Shown here: positions 46,909 to 57,371 of the stretch, piece by piece | How positions within the stretch are numbered: the first letter of the stretch is position 1 | Layout: each line of letters begins with the position of its first letter | Origin: Schistocerca nitens | Taxonomy: Eukaryota > Arthropoda > Insecta > Orthoptera > Acrididae | Assembly (NCBI RefSeq): GCF_023898315.1 | Contig: NC_064621.1 | Location: 125,277,521 to 125,341,520 of the forward strand | DNA length: 64,000 nt | Reading direction: 5' to 3' | Notes under the pieces: model-generated | The model's input: the letters and a program-made list of their open reading frames with translations, nothing else | Told to the model about the DNA's origin: nothing | Database searches by the model: none | Position numbers and translations under genes: made by a program

Positions 46909-47449
46909 GTACGTTTCCGAGGACGTGGTTTACTTCCAGTTTATTTCTACTTTGGGTAGCTAATACTTTTCTGCGCCTTTTCGAAACAGATCTACTCGTA
47001 TACTGTAACGTGCAGTGAGCTAGTTCGTGTCAGGCAGTTTCCCAGGCTTGTTTAGGCAAATGCTGGGCTGACGCCAAGACTCCATATCGGAGAATATGAT
47101 ACACAAGGAGTTATGAGACGATAACTCACAAAACAAAATTTACGTGATACACAAACAGATGGCTCTCAGACTTTCTCTCTCTCATGTTACCTTGGCGACT
47201 GTGGCTTCAGCAAGGACATCTGGTCACAAAGTTAAATACTAAAAAGACAATTATGTATGTAGACACTGTACTAGGAGTGGAAAATATGAATATCTATCTT
47301 CATCCTTCATGGAATTACCCTTTGGCCTGTAATCTTATTCCTGTATCATTAAAACACCTAGAAATTAGTGATGTCAATACATTTTATAATTATGTTTCTC
47401 GTTTTTATACCAATATCGTTGATGTATTCTGCTTTCTCTCTCATATATA

Positions 47450-48847
47450 CTAGTGGCCATTAAAATTGCTACACCAAGAAGAAATGCAGATGATAAACGA
47501 ATATTCATTGGACAAATATATTATACTAGAACTGACATGTGATTACATTTTCACGCAATTTGGGTGCATAGATCCTGAGAAATCAGTACCCAGAACAACC
47601 ACCTCTGGCCGTAATAACGGCCTTGACACGCCTGGGCATTGACTCAAACAGAGCTTGGGTGGCGTGTACAGGCACAGCTGACCATGCAGCTTCAACACGA
47701 TACCACAGTTCATCAAGAGTAGTGACTGGCGTATTGTGACGGGCCAGTTGCTCAGCCACCATTGTTATCACTTGGTGAGAGATCTGAAGAATGTGCTGGC
47801 CAGGGCAGCAGTCGAACATTTTCTGTATCCAGAAAGGCCAGTACAGGACCTGCAACATGCGGTCGTGCATAATCCTGCTGAAATGTAGGGTTTCGCAAGG
47901 ATCGAATGAAGTGTAGAGCCACGGGTTGTAACACATCTGAAATGTAACGTCAACTGTTCAAAGTGCCGTCAATGCAAACAAGAGGTGACCGAGACGTGTA
48001 GCCAATGGCACCCCATACCATCGCGCCAGGTGATACGCCAGTATGTCTATGACGAATACACACTTACAATCTGCGTTAACCGCGATGTAGACAAACACGG
48101 GTGCGACCATCATGATGCTGTAAACACAACCTGGATTCATCCGAAAAAAATTATGTTTTGCCATTCGTGCACCCAGGTTCGTCGTTGAGTACACCATCGC
48201 AGGCGCTCCTGTCTGTGATGCAGCGTCAACGGTAACTGCAGCCACGGTCTCCGAGCTGATAGTCCATGCTGCTGCAAACGTCGTCGAACTGTTCGTGCAG
48301 ATGGTTGTTGTCTTGCAAACGTCCCTATCTGTTGACTCAGGGATCGAGACGAGGCTGCACGATCCGTTACAGCCATGCGGATAAGATGCCTGTCATCTCG
48401 ACTGCTAGTGATACGAGGCCATTGGGATCCAGCACGGCGTTCCGTATTACCCTCCTGAATCCACCGATTCCATATTCTGCTAACAGTCATTGGATCTCGA
48501 CCAACGCGAGCTGCAATGTCACGATACGATAAACCGCAATCGCGATAGGCTACAATCCGACCGTTATCAAAGTCGGAAACGTGATGGTACGCATTTCTCC
48601 TCCTTACACGAGGCAGTACAACAACGTTTCACCAGGAAACACCTGTCAACTGCTGTTTGTGTATGAGAAATCGGTTGGAAACTTTCCTCATATCAGCACG
48701 TTGTAGGTGTCGCCACCGGCGCCAGCCTTGTGTGAATGCTCTGAAAAGGTAATCAATTGCATATCACAGCATCTTCTTCCTGTCGGTTAAATTTCTCGTC
48801 TCTAGCACGTCATCTTCGTGGTGTAACTATTTTAATGGCCAGTAGTG
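47450..48847 (-). mobile_element. Tc1-A element, copy 2
   Basis: TIRs CTAGTGGCCATTAAAATTGC and its complement-like right end (ATTTTAATGGCCAGTAGTG). TA duplications at 47448-47449 and 48848-48849. 1398 bp. Same family as 30763-32331 and the fragment at 12777. Confidence 0.92.
47583..48594 (-). pseudogene. Tc1-A transposase, copy 2, inactivated
   Basis: Best-preserved DNA-binding half: frame open from about 48605 to 48137 with NGRIVAYRDCGLSYRDIA, MTVSRIWNRW, and a second helix-turn-helix ending ARRPWLQLPLT. At IIFF an extra T in a T-run shifts the frame just before the first catalytic Asp (SDES in the shifted frame). The second Asp is in FQQDYARPHV. The third block reads LSPSDNNGG with the same apparent 8-base loss and Ile-to-Ser change as copy 1. 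The C-terminus (DELWYRVEAAW to ARGGCSGY) is clean. Confidence 0.87.
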
Positions 48848-48849
48848 TA

Positions 48850-50157
48850 TTTTATGAACACTTCCACAATATCGTTGCCATTCCATTTAGTATTCTCATG
48901 AAATTTGATAGTATCTGATAGAGACTAACGATGTATGAGAGAAAGATTATGTCATTCTCATTACGTTACACACGGTTCCCTGACGAATACTCAAATACAG
49001 TAAACCACTTCTCCAAAGCAGAACTGCTCACCATTTGCTGTGAGTTTGACAAAGCAGTTTGCTAGCGTCTCTCAGAAGATGTAAGCATTAGTAACGAGTG
49101 TTTAACTAAATCAAAAGTTTAGTAAGTCTTCGTCTTTTTCTATTCCAAAAACCGATTCACGATTAATTGGAACCAAGTTTATGGTTACGTGCAACTGTTC
49201 ATTAATTTCAGCTTGAACATGTTCAGTCTAGTAGTTAAAGTGATGGATGAATGTCATCCACACTTTCAAGTTTTGAAGTCCCTGACACAAAGTTGGCAAG
49301 TTTTCCAATTCACTGTAGCTATTAACAGACGTATTTGTGATGAGCTTCGGCAACTGTAGAGCCTTTCACTCTTATAAATCAGATCTCAGTATAAACCTCA
49401 CACTTGTCCGTTATTAGTTTCAACTAACCACTTTGAAGTCACATTTACGCGTAATACTGCTGCGGCGTGATGAATCGCAGTACGCTACGCAATCAATGGA
49501 TAAAATGGCATTTCTGCCTTCTTCCCTTAAAAAATCAGTTTCCTTCGGTTAAGTTGCACTTCAGTCTTTACAATCTGAATATTCCTCGGGTTACTCTAAT
49601 ACGTTTTTCCAGACTTGTGATACTTTGGTCAAAATATTCACCAAGCAGTTGAAGCACTTTTCCCATAGTACAAAGTCCAATTGCTCTTAGAGACTCTGCT
49701 AGCCTCTGCGAGTATCTTACAGATCTTAATTCTACTTGTTTAGCTGTTTAAAGACAAGATTCACACGTTAAATCTTCCCATAGTCTGTTTGTTGGCGTAG
49801 CAACTAGTCTCAGGTCCATATTAGGTGTCTAGGCACATGCAACTAGCCTGGTCGTTTTACAGCAGGCAAATACTGATCATAGCTAGGCCATGACCTTCTG
49901 TTCATTTCCTGAAATATCCTCTCAGTACTCATTTCTGATTAGAGTTCCTGTTGTATATTTGCCAGTAGCATGTAAGAATGCATTTAATTCTTTTAAGTCT
50001 CAAAAATCGACTGAGGTTCTTAATGTGATAGCAGATTGTCTCCGTATGAAATAATTCCTAAAAAAACATTGACGAATTTGGGGCACAATTAATATTTCCG
50101 TATCTCAAACGTGTGCCCTCCTTAGATATCGTTCCTTTGTTTGCAAAAAGTATTGAA
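48850..50157. other. Intron sequence, nothing recognised
   Basis: AT-rich, no long frames, no TE ends recognised. Confidence 0.55.
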
Positions 50158-50172
50158 CCAGTCTACTTTGAC

Positions 50173-50410
50173 CGAGCGAGGTGGCGCAGTGGTAAGACAC
50201 TAGACTCGCATTCGGGAGGACGACGGTTCAATCCCGCGTCCGGCCATCCTGATTTAGGTTTTCCGTGATTTCCCTAAATCGCTCCAGGCAAATGCCGGGA
50301 TGGTTCCTTTCAAAAAGGGCACGGCCGACTTCCTTCCCCGTCCTTCCCTAACCCGATGAGACCGATGACCTCGCTGTCTGGTCTCCTTCCTCAAAACCAA
50401 CCAACCAACC
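50173..50410 (+). mobile_element. tRNA-derived SINE, second superfamily
   Basis: Unrelated to the common SINE: A-box-like TGGCGCAGTGG, B box GGTTCAATCC, body with TTTAGGTTTTCCGTGATTTC and TGCCGGGATGGTTCC, and a (AACC)n tail. Duplications GTCTACTTTGAC (50161-50172) and GTCTACTTCGAC (50412-50423), one mismatch, possibly a few bases longer. Full length. Confidence 0.93.
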
Positions 50411-50423
50411 AGTCTACTTCGAC

Positions 50424-51029
50424 ATGTGGCATATTTTTGCATCCCTTGCATTTTTATTAACTAGTTTCTGCAATTTAGAACTACCTGAACTCGATGAACA
50501 AAGTCATATGCCACCATGGTTGCCACAGAAATCTTATTCCGTGTCTCCACGACGATTTCAAATAAAAAAACAATCAACTCTTCGTGTATAATTCTGATAC
50601 CATGGTCATAGGCCATGTCTCTGACGTAATACACATGTGTTTACATTTAAAGTGTAAAGTAGCTTCGATGGAGTAAGCGTAGGAAAACTTCACTACTTTG
50701 CCACAAATACTTATAGCTGTTTCACACCGTTACAGTACTTCAGCTACATCGTTTTCTTCCTTTTCTTTCAAATGCATCTTTATGTCATAGGACACGTAAA
50801 TTCATTGCCTTTGTTGTTGTGGTACAGAGTTATTCATTATACATTATACTGCAAGGACTGCAAATGATACCTAAAACGAATAAGAAAACAGGGAAGAACA
50901 TAAACGTCCTAAAGCATCTCCTGTTTTCGTCAAACTATAACGTAAATTTGCTGTGTTACATCTTTAGACGCTAATTCATTTAATTAATAACAGTAAAATA
51001 AGCAAAATAACCTCTTGATTTATTCACGT
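50424..51029. other. Intron sequence, nothing recognised
   Basis: AT-rich stretch between the SINE and the LINE. No features. Confidence 0.55.
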
Positions 51030-53031
51030 ATTGCCACAAGGAGTCATCGATGCTCGCCACACACAAGGCGATGTGGACTAAGGTCCACAGCGAGGGGAAA
51101 GATCCACCGTGGTATAACAATCATGTACGAAAGGTACTACGGAAACAAAGAAAGCTTCATCATAGGTTTAAGAGTAGTCGAATCATAGCTGATAAGGAAA
51201 AGCTGAACGAAGCGAAAAAGAGCGTAAAGAGAGCAATGAGAGAAGCATTCAACGAATTCGAACATAAAACATTGGCAAACAATCTAAACAAGAACCCTAA
51301 AAAGTTTTGGTCATATGTAAAATCGGTAAGCGGATCTAAATCCCCTATTCAGTCACTCGTTGACCACGATGGCACCGAAACAGAGGACGACCGAAGAAAG
51401 GCAGAAATACTGAATTCAGTGTTCCGAAACTGTTTCACTGCGGAAAATCGTAACACGGTCCCTGACTTCAGCCGTCGCACGGACGCCAAAATGGAAAATA
51501 TTGAAATAAACGATATCGGAATTGAAAAACAACTGCTATCACTTAGTAGCGGAAAAGCATCCGGACCAGACGAGATACCCGTAAGATTCTACAGTGATTA
51601 TGCTAAAGAACTTGCCCCCTTTCTATCAGCAATTTATCGTAGATCTCTGGAAGAACGTAAAGTACCTAGCGACTGGAAGAAAGCACAGGTCGTTCCCATT
51701 TTCAAGAAGGGTCATAAATCAGATGCGAATAATTATAGGCCTATTTCACTTACGTCAATCTGTTGTAGAATAATGGAACATGTTTTGTGTTCTCGTATTA
51801 TGACGTTCTTAGATAATACAAATCTCCTTCATCATAACCAACATGGATTCCGCAAACAGAGATCATGTGAAACCCAGCTCGCCCTATTTGCCCAAGAAAT
51901 TCACAGTGCCGTAGACACTGGCGAGCAGATTGATGCCGTATTCCTGGACTTCAGGAAGGCATTTGATACGGTTCCGCACTTACGTTTAGTGAAAAAAATA
52001 CGTGCTTACGGAATATCGGACCAGGTTTGTGATTGGATTCAGGATTTCCTAGAAGAAAGAACACAACATGTCATTCTTAACGGTTCAAAATCTGCAGATG
52101 TAGAGGTAATTTCGGGAGTACCGCAAGGAAGCGTGATAGGACCTTTATTGTTTACAATATACATAAATGACTTAGTTGACAACATCGGTAGCTCCGTGAG
52201 GCTATTTGCAGATGACACGGTTGTCTACAAGAAAGTAGCAACATCAGAAGACTCGTACGTACTCCAGGAAGACCTGCAGAGGATTAATGAATGGTGCGAC
52301 AGCTGGCAGCTTTCCCTAAACGTAGATAAATGTAATATAATGCGCATACATAGGGGCAGAAATCCATTCCAGTACGATTATGCCATAGGTGGTAAATCAT
52401 TGGAAGCGGTAACGACCGTAAAATACTTAGGAGTTACTATCCGGAGCGATCTGAAGTGGAATGATCACATAAAACAAATAGTGGGAAAAGCAGGCGCCAG
52501 GTTGAGATTCATAGGAAGAATTCTAAGAAAATGTGACTCATCGACGAAAGAAGTAGCTTACAAAACGCTTGTTCGTCCGATTCTTGAGTATTGCTCATCA
52601 GTATGGGACCCTTACCAGGTTGGATTAATAGAAGAGATAGACATGATCCAGCGAAAAGCAGCGCGATTCGTCATGGGGACATTTAGTCAGCGCGAGAGCG
52701 TTACGGAGATGCTGAACAAGCTCCAGTGGCGGACACTTCAAGAAAGGCGTTACGCAATACGGAGAGGTTTATTATCGAAATTACGAGAGAGCACATTCCG
52801 GGAAGAGATGGGCAACATATTACTACCGCCCACATATATCTCGCGTAATGATCACAACGAAAAGATCCGAGAAATTAGAGCAAATACGGAGACTTACAAG
52901 CAGTCGTTCTTCCCACGCACAATTCGTGAATGGAACAGGGAAGGGGGGATCAGATAGTGGTACAATAAGTACCCTCCGCCACACACCGTAAGGTGGCTCG
53001 CGGAGTATAGATGTAGATGTAGATGTAGATG
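51030..53031 (+). mobile_element. CR1/L2-like LINE, 5'-truncated
   Basis: The family 3' end (CCTCCGCCACACACCG, CGGAGTATAGATG) and a GATGTA-repeat tail at 53003-53031 follow an intact RT frame. The endonuclease is missing, so the copy is 5'-truncated near 51030. The 3' tail unit matches 11256-12072. No clear target duplication found. Confidence 0.88.
51050..52957 (+). CDS. LINE reverse transcriptase, intact 635-codon frame
   Basis: Uninterrupted frame from the first ATG of the truncated copy. The N-terminal 140 residues are the basic linker between endonuclease and RT (PWYNNHVRKVLRKQRK). RT: SGKASGPDEIPVRFY near 165, NNYRPISLTSICCRIMEHVL near 225, QHGFRKQRSCETQLALF, FLDFRKAFDTV, GVPQGSVIGPLL, and catalytic FADD at 386-389. 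Thumb and C-terminal blocks: YLGVTIRSD, LVRPILEYCSSVWDPYQ, QRKAARFVMG, LLPPTYISRNDH and SFFPRTIREWN. The true protein would start upstream of the window copy. With no lesions, this is one of the youngest coding insertions in the window, though without an endonuclease it is probably immobile. Confidence 0.9.
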   Translation: MLATHKAMWTKVHSEGKDPPWYNNHVRKVLRKQRKLHHRFKSSRIIADKEKLNEAKKSVKRAMREAFNEFEHKTLANNLNKNPKKFWSYVKSVSGSKSPIQSLVDHDGTETEDDRRKAEILNSVFRNCFTAENRNTVPDFSRRTDAKMENIEINDIGIEKQLLSLSSGKASGPDEIPVRFYSDYAKELAPFLSAIYRRSLEERKVPSDWKKAQVVPIFKKGHKSDANNYRPISLTSICCRIMEHVLCSRIMTFLDNTNLLHHNQHGFRKQRSCETQLALFAQEIHSAVDTGEQIDAVFLDFRKAFDTVPHLRLVKKIRAYGISDQVCDWIQDFLEERTQHVILNGSKSADVEVISGVPQGSVIGPLLFTIYINDLVDNIGSSVRLFADDTVVYKKVATSEDSYVLQEDLQRINEWCDSWQLSLNVDKCNIMRIHRGRNPFQYDYAIGGKSLEAVTTVKYLGVTIRSDLKWNDHIKQIVGKAGARLRFIGRILRKCDSSTKEVAYKTLVRPILEYCSSVWDPYQVGLIEEIDMIQRKAARFVMGTFSQRESVTEMLNKLQWRTLQERRYAIRRGLLSKLRESTFREEMGNILLPPTYISRNDHNEKIREIRANTETYKQSFFPRTIREWNREGGIR

Positions 53032-53034
53032 TAA

Positions 53035-53422
53035 AATATACTTTCCTGCTTGTTATGGTGGTTTAGCTGTCGAAATACATGATTGAGGAAGTAAATACCT
53101 GTGACTGACTCAGAATTATATTTTCCACCTACACAGAAGCTGTAAAGTTCTTACAAGGGAAGCACTCGGTCATGGAAGACACTTCACTTTGGCATGACTG
53201 TAGCAATAACTTAGGTGTAATAAATGCTGTTGAAGTATGATGCGCTTCTAATACGTTTTTCAGAAGTAGAAATCTTAGGAGCCCACTGGAAACAACATTA
53301 GAACATCGATATTCGACCAGCGACGCTGCCGTGGCCAGATAATGAGGCAAACTGGAAATCTCCCGTACTGCTATCGAATCTAAGCTTTCTCCTGTTCTTC
53401 TACCAAACACCTGTATTGCTAC
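53035..53422. other. Intron sequence, nothing recognised
   Basis: Short stretch between the CR1/L2-like tail and the I-type LINE. No features beyond the target duplication at 53423. Confidence 0.55.
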
Positions 53423-53690
53423 AGCGAATCGTGTGTGTGTGTGTGTTGGGGCTTATGGGCGCTCAACATCGAGGTCATCAGCGCCCTGACACACATTAAA
53501 AGGAACGAATGTGGACAGACCGTATAAAACTGAAAAACACACTCAAAGAAAGCAGGAAAAGAGGGAAAATACTACATAAGAAAGTAAAACCTAAGGTAAG
53601 GGATAACATAGCAACAAGAATGACACAGGAAATTGTCATTGGCTGGCCACGTACATAAAATATGGGCGAGCTTGTCACACAGTAAACAAG

Positions 53691-56600
53691 TTAAAATCCC
53701 CTCCCTAAAATCTTTGTAAAAACATTTGACAGGGCACAGAACTTTAAAACTTTAACCACATTCGTCCGAGTGTTGCCTAAAAGAGTTGGCAGGTCCGCTG
53801 GCAAGTCAGCCGTGGCCCGCTGGTCAGAAAATAAAACGCAATCCAATAAAACGTGGCGCACAGTGACCTGGACGCCGCAAGCACCACACATTGGAGGGTC
53901 TTCTCGCCGGAGCAGGAAGCCATGCGTCATAGGGCTGTGGCCTATTCGAAGCCGAGTGAGGAGAACCTCGTCCCGTCGATGGGGCTGAAAGGAAGTACAC
54001 CACACACGCGTTGTGGGCTTGACTAGACGGAGCTTATTGTCAGTCACTTCCAGCCACTCGTCCTCCCACCGACACATGACTCGGGAGCTCAACAGCGAGG
54101 TGAGTGCGTGCAAAGGGATAGCACACTGAGATACGTGTGGATCAAGACACGCCTCCTTGGCTGCGAGATCTGCCCTCTCATTCCCAGCAATGCCGACATG
54201 CCCCGGTACCCATCAGAAAGCTACAACCTTCCCCAGTCGCTGTAATCGGAGGAGGGCATCCTGGACGGTCTGGACTACTTTATCTGCCGGGTACAAATGG
54301 TGCAATGATTGAAGGGCACTGAGTGAATCGGAACAGACAAGAAATTTAGGACAGGAAGAATGTCTCATCTGCTCCAGCGCCCGCAAGATCGCAGACAATT
54401 CTGCATCAAAGACAGTAAAAGTCTGAGGCAGTCGGACCTTGAGGACACGATCCAGAAAAACAACTGAGCAACCAACGGAATCCCCTTATTTCGACCCATC
54501 CGTAAAAACCGCTACATAGTCGTGGTGCTCAGATAAAACAGCAGAAAATGCTGCATTAAAAACGGTGGCAGGAGTGCAATCTCTCTTGTACTGCAATAAA
54601 TCTAAAATCACTCTGGGCCTCTTCAGTAACCAGGGTGGCAGGCGGTTAAAACCCTGGATTTGGGGTTGTACAGACTCCACACCGAGTGACTCTAGAACAC
54701 GTTGCACACGAATCCCAAATGGCAACGTAGCCCGGGGACGATGGGAAAAAAGGCGGTCCAGAGGTGGATGGGCAACAAGGCGGTGAGCAGGCGAGCTGGG
54801 AGCCGCAAGAAACTTACAAGCCTGGCGCACCAGCAGTAGCTGCCGCCGGATGGTAAGTGGCGGTTCGCCAGCCTCAGCACAGAGACTGGGTATGGGACTG
54901 GTCCGATAAGCACCCGTGGCCAGTCGAATCCCAGCATGGTGGACAGCGTCAAGGATCCGCAAATAAGACGGCCTCGCTGACCCATATACTGTGCACCCAT
55001 AGTCCAGCCGTGAACACACAAAAGCCCGATAAAACTGAAGGAGACGCGCCCTGTCCGCTCCCCAAGACCTGTGGCTGAGGCACTTGAGGATGTTCAGTGC
55101 CTTCAGGGTTCTGATTTTCAAGGCACGTAGGTGTGGCAGCCATGACAACCTGGAGTCAAAAATTAGGCCCAGAAACCGCACTGCGTCTCTAAAATGTAGG
55201 ACAGCATCCCCCATATGTAAGGCAGGCTAAAAAGACGACGAGAACGATTAAAATGAACATAAACACACTTATCGGCAGAAAACCGAAAACCTGTCTTTGC
55301 AGCCCACTCCTCTAACCGCCGCACTGTTAGCTGCAACTGACGGCTCACGGTTACAACACTGGAGGAGGAACAGAAAACAGCAAAGTCGTCCACAAACAAG
55401 GAGCACTGTACTGGACTCCTCACTGTAGACGTTATACTGTTGATGGCTATGGCAAAGAGGGTAACGCTTAAAACACTGCCCTGGGGGACACCGTTCTCTT
55501 GCTCAAGCGATCAGACAGTTACCAACGCGGGTCCGAAAAAACCGCTGAAACAGGAAAGACCGAATGAAAATGGGGAGGCGGCCACGAAAGCCCCATTGAT
55601 GCAGTTGTGCAAGAATACAGTGTCTCCAAGTAGTATCATATGCCTTACTGATATCAAAGAAGATACCGATACAGTGATGCTGACGGAGGAAAGCCTGCTG
55701 AATAGCCGCCTCGAGGAGGGTCAGGTTGTCGACCGTGGACCGAAATTTTCGGAATCCACACTGAAAGCGGCTAAGGAGCTGTCTGGTCTCTAGCAGCCAG
55801 ACCAGACGACGGTTAACCATCCGTTCCAGGGTCTTTCCAACACAGCTTGTCAAGGCGATACTACGATAACTACTGGGACATGTGCGCTCCTTTCCTGGTT
55901 TGAGGAGAGGGATGAAGATTGCCTCCCTCCACGAGGTGGGGAACACTCCTGTCTGCCATATGAGATTAAAACATTCGAGGAGGATTTCCTTTGACGCCGC
56001 TGGCAGATGGCGAAGCATGCAGTACCGGATGCGGTCGTAACCTGGTGCAGTGTCAGAAGTCGCAGTAAGTGCCGATTCAAGTTCCCACATGGAGAAAGGG
56101 GAGTTGTAGGCCTGAGAACTGTTCGACCGAAAGTCCAACTTCGCTCGTTCGACAGTCGCACGGTAGCGACGAAATGCTGGATCCTGGGTTGCAGTGGCAG
56201 TACTTTGTGCAAAATGCTCTGCCAGCGTCTGAGCAATGGCTCTGGGTGTTGTTTGGAGGCATCCCTGGTTCAGGACTGCAGCTATTGGTAGACGGCTGCG
56301 TTTACCGGAAATCCTCCGGATGGCTTCCCATACTTTTGTGGAACAAGTGGAACGGTTGATGGAGTCCAGGAACTCCTGCCATGACCTTTTCTTGCTCTCT
56401 TTAATGACACGGCGTGCCCTGGCTCTCGCGATGCGAAAGGCGGTAAGATTGACCGCTGTTGGGCGGCATTTAAATCGGCGAAGAGCCGCACGCCTGTCCC
56501 GGATGGCTGAACGGCACTCTTCCGTCCACCAAGGCACAAGGCGCCGCTTAGGAGGGCCAGAAGACTGTGCTATGGACAGGTCAGCAGCATGATGGATCAC

Positions 56601-57368
56601 AAGTGTGATGTGATCCACCCATTCCTGTACGCTGTTGTGGCGTTCAAAGACAGCCAACCGAGTGAACAGAGGCCAGTTAGCCCTGCCAATCATCCACGAT
56701 GGCGGCCTCTGCTCCAGCAATACACCATCCAGGAGATGAATGCGGATGGGGAAGTGATCGCTGGAATGAAGGTCGTCAATGACCTCCCAGTGAACAGAGT
56801 CGGTGAGGGCTGGAGAGCAGAAAGATAGGTCAATGGCTGAGAATGACCCAGTAGCGGTAGAGAAATGAGTTGGAGTACCTGTGTTGAGGATGCACAACAC
56901 TTGAGATGTTAGGAGGCTCTCCAAAATTCGACCTCGAGTGCAAAGAGAAGTGGAGCCCCACAGGACATGATGGGCATTGAAGTCTCCCAGGAGGAGAAAT
57001 GGGCGGGGGAGTTGGTCGATAAGATCTGTGAGAGCGTCTAAGGTCATTGCATCCAGAGGGGGTAAATAAAGGGAGCAAACGGTAAGCCTTCGACGGGAAT
57101 GAATTTCAACTGCAACTGCTTGCAGGTCAGTATCCAGGGGGAGAGCAGAGGAGTGGTGGTCATTATTGACAAACACGGCGACTCCGCCTCTGTCTCCAGT
57201 CAGGTCATCTTTGCGATACAACGTATAGCCCCTGAGTACCGGAGCATCAGATGGTTTTAGATGTGTTTCCTGTAAACACAAGCACAGGGGGCGTTGCCGT
57301 GCTAGGAGGTACAGTTCCTCCACATGTGCCCGGAATCCATTCATGTTCCACTGTATAATGGGAGCCAT
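53691..57368 (-). pseudogene. I-type LINE ORF2: endonuclease, RT, RNase H
   Basis: About 1,225 codons. Endonuclease: QWNMNG at 6-11, QETH at 33-36, GDFNAHH at 128-134, SDHFPI at 203-208. RT: GYDRIRYCML, YRSIALTSCVGKTLERM, FQCGFRKFRST, FDISKAYDTTW, GVPQGSVLS and catalytic LFVDDFAVF. RNase H: FTDGSK, DAELSAI, SDSLSAL and PGHVGIAGNERAD. The C-terminal Cys-His motif is CGACG...VRHVLLDC. Lesions: one-base shift at about 55503, shift back near 55214, TAA at 54486-54488 right after FTDGSK, TGA near 54210 before WVPGH. The first 621 codons are intact. Confidence 0.92.
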
Positions 57369-57371
57369 CTA

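Noticed and set aside
46650-46963. Additional + strand frames over the internal zinc-finger exon
   Set aside because: Other-frame translations of the zinc-finger exon with no motif.
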